This document shows, piece after piece, positions 57,076 to 64,000 of a stretch of DNA of 64,000 nt (the stretch's first letter is position 1; the number at the start of each line of letters is the position of its first letter). A program made the translations under genes and the position numbers. The stretch lies in assembly GCA_008973525.1 (NCBI GenBank), contig WACJ01000009.1:1364001-1428000 (forward strand). Direction: 5' to 3'. This DNA comes from Stenopsyche tienmushanensis (Eukaryota; Arthropoda; Insecta; Trichoptera; Stenopsychidae). Under the pieces are notes generated by a model. It saw only the letters and a list, made by a program, of their open reading frames with translations, was not told the origin of the DNA and ran no database searches.

Positions 57076-57769
57076 TCTCTTTACCTTAACTCTGCGTCGC
57101 TCTTGAGACAAATGCTGCTATTGTTGGCTCTAAGCCACTAGATGGAAAACTTTCTGTTTAATTTATTCCATCAATATCATCAACCTTCATTACTGAATCT
57201 AATCTAATATCTATAGAAAAATACGCCAACCCCATATGCTATTCTTTCAATTATATCAAATTGCATAATGCAATATCGATAAGCATGCACAGCAGAGAGA
57301 TACTACAAAAATTATCATTTTACCAAAGCACTATAATCATTGTATAATAATATTGCACTACAATACAACATGAGCCTAGATAATGTATTGATCATTATTA
57401 TTTTAACCATTTAAAAGTCATAAACGTCTATAGACGAGCTATAGAGGCCATAGGCGTCTATAGCCGCAAAACTTCATATTTTAATTTTGATTGCAAGATT
57501 CCCGTAAATTTGTCATTATTTGAATATGTTCTTTAATTTTCTCGTTGGGAATTAAAATGTGTTAAAAGTAAAAGCAACCATATATTTTCTATGACACATA
57601 CTGATATGAAAAAAGCATAAGGATATATGCAGTTTGGTGTATTTACCCATATTATTGATGAAGAGATCATTCTGCTAATCAAACCAGTGAGGTTTGGATT
57701 TAAAATGTAATGTAAAGCCTCAGATGGAGAATATCAGTATATCAGTTTGACCCTTAACTTCACAGAGGC
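57076..57769. other. LMO 3' intron, AT-rich
   Basis: Contains a small cluster of GTCTATAG words (57424-57472: CGTCTATAGACG ... GGCGTCTATAGCC), partly palindromic. Otherwise nothing recognised. Confidence 0.4.
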
Positions 57770-58085
57770 AGAGCCGTAACAAGGGTATGAAGCGCTCGTG
57801 TAAAGTATCTGACTTCCAACCCGGAAATCCCATTTATTGTTGTTTCAGCAATCGTACAGATCATAGAAAAACGCCGAAAAAAGCCTTAAAAGAGAACGGA
57901 GTGTCCATAAGTTTCGTGTGTCCAATCGGTCCGCTTTTCGGACTGCTAATAAATGAGCGTCTTGCGATCGGACGCCATACCTAAACATATCTACAGAACG
58001 ATTACGAACTCTTATTACAAAGCGAAGTTGTCCGAAGAAGAGTGATAAAAACCCTGTCGGTATTCTGCGTTTTGCGCCCCAGGCC
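57770..58085 (+). repeat. dispersed repeat R5, copy 5
   Basis: Starts CAGAGCCGTAACAAGGGTAT and ends GTCGGTATTCTGCGTTTTGC and CCCAGGCC, matching copy 3 at 24165 throughout. Confidence 0.65.
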
Positions 58086-58836
58086 TTTTTAGAGTTTAGA
58101 TGAAAGAGTAGTAACAAACTTGTGATGAATGATCAGAAGAAAACATTGAATTATAGATTTGATGGTACCCTTTTTTGTCAATGGAATTAACAGTGCTATT
58201 ATCAATATCTGGAAAATGTACCCACTGGCAACAGACTTAACTATCACTCAAATTTACTTCAGATCTCAGATGGTATTATCTCTATTGGAAAGTGAAGAAG
58301 AACTGGAAGTAAACCACTAATCTCAGAGAAGAAAAATCAATTTTGAATGCCCCAGCAAAAACTGCGAAAAAAAATAAATGCAAGGAAAAGATGCAAGATT
58401 TCATACAGTATTTTAGTAGTATTTTGACAGAAAAATCCCAACGTTGCGTCAACGCAACATTACGTATGACACAAACAATTATTTTAAAGTGTAATTGATC
58501 ATAAAATAAATTTAAAAAATCACGATTTTTGGGGAAAAATGGGTTAAATAAGAGGTCGTCGCATTTACATCGATATATCGTCGTCAGCATTTTACGCCAG
58601 GGTTGCCAACGACGATATATCGTTATCCAGGACTCGAATGATTTTTTTTAATTATGACAAATTTGCTTATCACTCATCTGCACCTATTTAAAATTCCCAT
58701 CCATCTTAAAATATATTGTTTGTATTTTTAATAATGTGCTGAATATTCACACCATAGTTCACAGTCTGGAGATGAACTCTTGGCTTTAGCAAATCCGACC
58801 GACCATTAACATGTCTTTGTCTTGTGTTATTTACAG
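58086..58836. other. LMO 3' intron; perfect inverted repeat
   Basis: Arms CGATATATCGTCGT (58571-58584) and ACGACGATATATCG (58609-58622) around a 24-base loop. No coding frame with a known domain. Confidence 0.45.
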
Positions 58837-59600
58837 ATTAAACCACACTAAAGCATCGATACAACGACCCCAGTAGAGAACTATTCTGACAATCTTCATT
58901 TAGTTTCGAGTGGATTCCGAATGAAGGACTTTTTCGACGCAGCATAGTTTCGACGGTCCCAGAGACGATTGTCTTCATTATTTCCGCTACAAACATCGAA
59001 GTTAACTAAAATTTAAATTAGTTCCGGCTGTTCAGAAAGTGGACTGTTTGTTACTCTACTGGTTTTTTTCCCAATTAATACTCTTATAACCTGATATCAC
59101 GATTTCGCAGATAATGCATTATGTTGTAGATAAGATTTCCTCGTGACCTAAGTATACGAATATAAAAAAGATATTTATAAATAAAAATGAAATGTCTGTA
59201 ATGTGTATATATTATATATGTTTTAAGATTGTACTTAAACCCAACCAAAGTAATCGAAGAGATTTGTAAAGATGATCGAAGATTGAAAACGCTATTCGCA
59301 AGTGAAGATATGTTTGCTTCGCATTCTTTAAAGAAAACGCTTTGTTATAAAAAAATATCCTTATTGAATAAATGTACCTTAAATACAAAGTTATAAAGTA
59401 AGTCATTTTAATGTTTTTTAAATTGTTTGAAAGATATTTTCGACGTGTTTAGTTTTAAATTTCGATGACTGTGAACACAAATCAAAATTGTTTCGTTTTT
59501 ATGCTTAAGTTTTATTATTATGTAATTATTATTGAAAATGATAAATTTATATTTGTTCAACAATCATTTGTAAATAAAGTATTATTTATTTAAAATCAAC
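58837..59600 (+). other. probable last, non-coding exon (3' UTR) of LMO
   Basis: A clear pyrimidine-rich acceptor (TTGTGTTATTTACAG ending at 58836) starts this segment. It has no substantial open frame and is AT-rich like a 3' UTR. It ends with AATAAA at 59573-59578, an AAAATCAAC cleavage context about 20 bases on, and a GT/T-rich tract just beyond. Earlier AATAAA motifs at 59180 and 59367 could serve as alternative ends. The link to the donor at 57055 is inferred; RNA reads would settle it. Confidence 0.5.
59573..59578 (+). terminator. poly(A) signal, probable LMO 3' end
   Basis: AATAAA followed 20-25 bases later by a CA-type cleavage context and then a GTGTTTTTC downstream element. This is the best-formed polyadenylation signal downstream of the LMO stop codon. 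Confidence 0.5.
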
Positions 59601-60540
59601 GTGTTTTTCAATGTGCCAATCGAATTCAGGTCGCCAAATCGTCACGACCTCCGGTACTAATTAGAAAGTATCGATTAATCTAAAAAAAAAACATCATAAA
59701 TACAGATTAATTTGGAAAATGAGCATACAATGACAACCGATCGTCAAATATAACTTGGTTGGAAAACTGGTTAATTAACACTTTGAAGGCCGCGTCATTA
59801 ATTACTACTCGCATATAAAAGGCTGAAATATTTCACACGTCGTTATTCAATTCAATTCAATGTTCAACATGCTAATATAATTTCAAATGCCTTTTATATA
59901 AAAATATGGTTTCATTAGAGATATGATGCCGTAGAAGGAAATTAAAAAAAAAAACAGTTTTATAAAAATATTTTTTGAATTGATGTATTAATTTAAAATA
60001 ATTTGTCATGGATGATAAAATCAAAATGGTATTTAAAAGTCTTCCGAGATCAAATTTCAAGCGCCAAATCGATGAGATCTATTTTGGAAGCCATGGACAT
60101 GCACGGCGAAGCATTGATCGTCAGCTTCGTCTTTCATCACAATCTTTATCATATATACGTCAGGGTATCAGTATTTAACCATATAGTATATCTTGTTCAC
60201 ACGTTGACATGATAAAATAAGAAAGAGGAAGATAGCAAACAAACTTCCGTTCAACAAAAAATATCATAGTAGCCAAGTAATTAAAATGCTAATTCTGATT
60301 TTAGACTTATAAGCCAATACAACATTCTTATTTCGTAAAAAAGGAAGACAGGCATATCTTTCACTGATGATGCCGACTTGTAAAGTTGTTGAGATCTTTG
60401 AAATGGAGATTTTTTTGCAGAATCAGTAAAACACCCCCAAGAAACACCTACAGGTAAGCAAAGTTGTCAAATACCGATGTGAATCGATCTTGACTATATT
60501 GTCCGTCAAAATTTATATGAATATAAATTAATCTCTGTGA
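59601..60540. other. intergenic, nothing recognised
   Basis: AT-rich sequence downstream of the LMO poly(A) signal with small frames only. Confidence 0.4.
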
Positions 60541-60700
60541 ACTGTTGTTCGTTTGTCCAGTATACGTTCTTATTGCATTCATCCGATTGAGATGAAACTT
60601 TGGGAAGTTGTTGTGTGCATATTTGTGAACATTTTTAAATCAATACAAACATTGTTTGGATACGCAACTTGTTTGGCGAGACGTTTAGAGGATGCTCCAT
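60540..60700 (+). repeat. dimeric repeat family, single inverted unit
   Basis: GTTCGTTTGTCCAGTATACG, TTCATCCGATTGAGATGAAA and CTTTGGGAAGTTG read as the complement of the units at 2880, 7360 and 41500, diverged. Confidence 0.5.
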
Positions 60701-60852
60701 ATTGGCGCATATTGGTCTGGCGAAGTAAACCGGAGCGTTGGGGATATGGATAAGAAGGATGCGCAATACGCTGGTTGAGCTCCGCTCACGCGAGAGAGGA
60801 AGACAGTCGTTATATTTCAAAATCCTGTTTTAAGCTTTCATACCCGGCTTAA

Positions 60853-61379
60853 CCTTTTCGTTAGTGGGCAAATTTAAAATCGATGAAGTCGTTGATGTCA
60901 TAATCGCTTTACACCGATTAGTTTCTGTCAGCTCCTAATCAGCGTAAGACAATCTTCAATTCGAGGCAGAGCCACTTGTCATGAACACTCGTCATTTCTT
61001 TACATAAACAATGCACAAAAAATCGATTCAAGTGCTCCTCCTTTAGAAGGAAATGATAATTAGACAAAGACTCATTCAACACGCAGCGAAGAACAGCAAG
61101 CAGTTAAATAAACAAACACTCTCGATAACACACAATATTCGGTCGTTTATTTGCGTAAACAAATAACACACTTGAAATTGAAATCATTATAAGTGGATAA
61201 ATTTGGGCTTAACGATCTATACAATCATGCGGTGCATATGAAGAAGCTATCCGTCTCAGTCTCCCGAACTGCGCTAAGTTCTCTTTGTCTCTGTCCGCCT
61301 CGGAGCTTCAATGCACAAGAGTGCCCTTTCTGAATAGTGAAGGTCAAAACGGATATTTCCGTAAGTACTCACGAAAAGG
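60853..61379 (+). mobile_element. TTAA MITE family R1, copy 4 (527 bp)
   Basis: Exact TTAA on both sides (60849-60852, 61380-61383). Ends CCTTTTCGTTAGTGGGC and, inverted, CCTTTTCGTGAGTACTTACG share their first nine bases. The interior matches copy 1 (AAATTTAAAATCGATGAAG, AACACACAATATTCG.TC). Confidence 0.8.
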
Positions 61380-61461
61380 TTAATATCGGTTTTTTGTTAT
61401 TATAGGATTTTCATACAAAAATCATTTATGATAATAATATATTACATGATGTACAGTAATA

Positions 61462-61928
61462 TTAGGTTATCCCGAAAATAATCCATTATAATTTTTTATC
61501 CAACCAAAAACTTAATTTTTCATTTTTTTGCAAGTTTTCTTATATAAACTAGATGATTTCGATAAAAGTACAAATCTAAATGATTTTTTTTTTCATTTTC
61601 GTATTTATTTTTTAGTCTTTTAATGAATACTATATAGATCGAAATTTTTAATCATCAGGTGTTAAATCTGTCTAGTTTAATCGTTTTATTTTTTCACAAG
61701 TGAACTTGGTTATACGATCCATTTCTCGTCTCGAATAATAATTTTTAGGAAAAAAGGTTGCGTTTTCTATCTTGACAAAAAAAATTAAATATTATGACAC
61801 AAAAAATCTGACCAACCATACGACAAAAAAAAATATAGAGAGATGTTTCTTTCACTGTGTTTTGAAAAAACAAACTGAGCTCAAACGATGGCGTACAAAA
61901 ATAATGGATTTCTTTTGGGATGACCTAA
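61462..61928. mobile_element. mariner-type MITE (467 bp)
   Basis: Ends TTAGGTTATCCCGAAAATAA and inverted TTAGGTCATCCCAAAAGAAA are bordered by TA on both sides (61460-61461, 61929-61930). The ends resemble those of the mariner at 20933. The interior is AT-rich and non-coding. Confidence 0.8.
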
Positions 61929-63500
61929 TATTTAGATCATTATGGTAAATAAGGTAAAATTTGGCTGCCGTTGCACATATGTCTATCATTATTAAGTTAG
62001 AGTATTCGCACCTAGTTGACTTGAAAAAGTTCTTTGCAATTCATAATATCAGTGTCTTATCCTGTTTGGCTTATATCCAAAGTCATTTTTTCTTTTACTT
62101 TTGTGACAATTAAAAACCTTTTTGTTTAAATAAAGTGTCTTCAAACTCAATTAAGCTAACAATCCACAGTCTGTTTTAATTCGGGGCGCGCACCATAGTT
62201 TGATTGTCCCGCTCGAGTGCGCATCATTAAATATAGAGTGCAAAAACAGAAGGGAAAATTAACGAATTGTAAAAATAAACAAAAGTGTGTTGATGTAACC
62301 CTTGGCATTCGCAGCAAGTATGCGCCCCTGTAGAAGTTACAAGGCTTGGCAATTGGTCGTGGAGGTTGTTTTCGTCTGTGCACCACCTTGAGCGCTTCCA
62401 CGTTGTTTCGCTTCGTTATGCTGGAGACAATTAGCGGGACTAACAAAGCCTCTCGCCCAGGGCCCCGGACCCCGGGCCCCGCGGTCGCCGGGAGGGGCCC
62501 TAACAAGGGGCTCATTAAACTGCGAGAAATAATAATGTTACGCCACTCGTCTTAAGAACCCGTCCATCAGTCTCAACTTTTGTGTCTCCGCCCACCCCTC
62601 GCTCCGAGATAATCCCGCCCGACTTATCCCAACAATATTGCTGGGATTTTAATTCGAATTAATTAGAAATCAGACAATTAAGCGAAATTTCACAATTAAT
62701 CAATTACCTACTGGCTTCGTTTTATATAGAGCCTATATTATGATGTAATCTATAAATATAAATATTTCCGGGAAGAGCTTATCAGCTTATCGTTTCAAAT
62801 AAAATCTCATTATTTTATTCAATACGCCACAAATGATGTATCTTTGACATGATTTGGGACTTTTATCAACTAATTTGATCAATGCCAGGCACTTTATACG
62901 CCAAAGGCGAGCTTTCCATTAAGAATAAATGTTAGTTTTAAGCCTTAAAGTTAAAGTTAGTTGTTTGACGTGCCTTCCAGGGCCAATCAATCAATTTATC
63001 CACAAGATGGAATGACAATAATTCAACTTCACTCACAGTTAATATCCTATCCGTACATACAAGTTTCCGCACAGTTGGTCCTCCCGCTTCGGCTCACCCA
63101 GATGACGTTAAACGTCACCCATGTGTACGAGCAAACGAAATTATATTCAGATCGCCAGTCCGTCTCAAAACCAATTGGATGCACTATATACAACTGATTT
63201 GTAGTATTATCTGTTTATTTACTCTCAATTGGATAGATAGCGAAATGGCCCAACTATGATATCTGGACTATTGATCTCAGGCTATAATACAGTTGGCATT
63301 GGCAGAAAAGATGTGGCCATTAATTAACTTAATGAGGAACATCAACTATTTATATCTTGTCCACTTTTTCCAACAACAAAACTAAAGAAGATAACTGAAG
63401 CACTATGCTCATTAGTCATTAATGATAAATTTAATACACGTTAAACAACACATTTTCAAAAATAATTAACCTGTTAATTAGTCTTTGTATGGCTTCTACT
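61929..63500. other. intergenic; GC-rich patch, no gene recognised
   Basis: A short, strongly GC-rich patch at 62450-62515 (CCAGGGCCCCGGACCCCGGG) sits in AT-rich DNA. The 119-codon minus-strand frame across it has no known domain. 62600-62710 has several AATTAA words. Nothing else recognised. Confidence 0.35.
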
Positions 63501-63724
63501 GAGCATTAGCCCCACGAGAAACGCTACGCGTGGAGCGTCCAGATGCCAACCCCTTGTTTCACGTCCTCCAAAGGAGGCGATGTTTCCGCGGGAAAGACCA
63601 GCTTCAGACCATGTGCACCCGAAGGTGCGATGGAGGAGAAAGGAGTAAGGTTATGCTAAATTCAAGAGATTCACTTCCACGGGTTCACTGCCACTATGAG
63701 TCCAACCTCAATTTGAAGGGGACT

Positions 63725-64000
63725 GCAGCAGTTCGGTCATTCTTAGTACCTAGCCACGGAGACGAGTCGCCATTCGAACAGCCTAGACTGTTGTAGATAG
63801 TGGTGATCTTTTGACACAGTCTCCACCAACTACTGTAATCAGCTTTTCCACACACCCCTTTATGAGTACGCAGCACTGGGTGACCTGCACACCCAACTCA
63901 TGTTAGCTGGGCTATCCCAGCAGCGTTTGATGAGCAAACCGACGAACCTACTTTCACGCACCTCTACTTCACATCATTACCCCAGGGATTCAACCGTTGC
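63725..64000 (+). repeat. dispersed repeat R2, copy running off the window
   Basis: Matches 27125-27390 (TTCGGTCATT, GTACCTAGCCA, CTGCACACCCAACTCAT, ACTTTCACGCACCTCTACTT). It continues beyond the window end; the sequence before 63725 does not match the other copy. Confidence 0.55.

Noticed and set aside
62156..62515. 119-codon minus-strand frame
   Set aside because: Produced by a short GC-rich patch lacking stops; no recognisable domain and no supporting gene signals.

Overview
The window reads as nuclear DNA of an arthropod, most likely an insect; I cannot name the order from the sequence. It is AT-rich, has no bacterial gene layout, carries GT-AG introns, and is littered with remnants of Tc1/mariner, hAT, pogo-like and TTAA-inserting (piggyBac-like) elements. 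Its single recognisable host gene is a LIM-only (LMO) transcription cofactor, the class of Drosophila Beadex and vertebrate LMO1/LMO3, on the + strand.

Layout. A small coding exon lies at 8083-8170 (in-frame ATG at 8125). A candidate still earlier coding exon is at 871-909. A 46.7 kb intron follows (8171-54827). The two LIM domains are encoded by exons at 54828-55083, 55166-55291 and 55375-55516. A C-terminal exon runs from 56695 to a TGA at 56914-56916 and probably on to a splice donor at 57054/57055. A last non-coding exon is likely at 58837 to about 59600, with an AATAAA at 59573. The predicted protein has 263 residues from the ATG at 8125. The rest of the window is introns, upstream sequence and downstream intergenic DNA.

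The large intron and the flanks hold mobile-element debris. There are eight mariner-type copies or fragments and one other DDE transposase scrap. A hAT family has about five copies that keep only the C-terminal dimerisation region, and two of these are fused head to head into a large palindrome. There are TTAA-flanked MITEs and pogo-like MITEs, an element with a long perfect terminal inverted repeat and a transposase-like remnant (37059-37979), and several unnamed dispersed families. One of those (5396, 10509, 12500, 16580, 30058, 46211) keeps a strong hairpin in each copy although the stem sequence changes. No transposase in the window looks intact.

The observations most worth checking are: (1) possible stop-codon readthrough in the LMO gene (TGA-C, then 46 open codons up to a phase-0 splice donor and 4 more after the intron); (2) in-frame alternative splice sites at exons 2 and 4; (3) a G-rich Val-Gly repeat in the last coding exon; (4) the structure-conserving hairpin repeat family; (5) the TTAA-flanked element at 37 kb; and (6) unique, homeodomain-site-rich blocks in the intron that may be enhancers. 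I found no CRISPR, operon, rRNA or tRNA gene.
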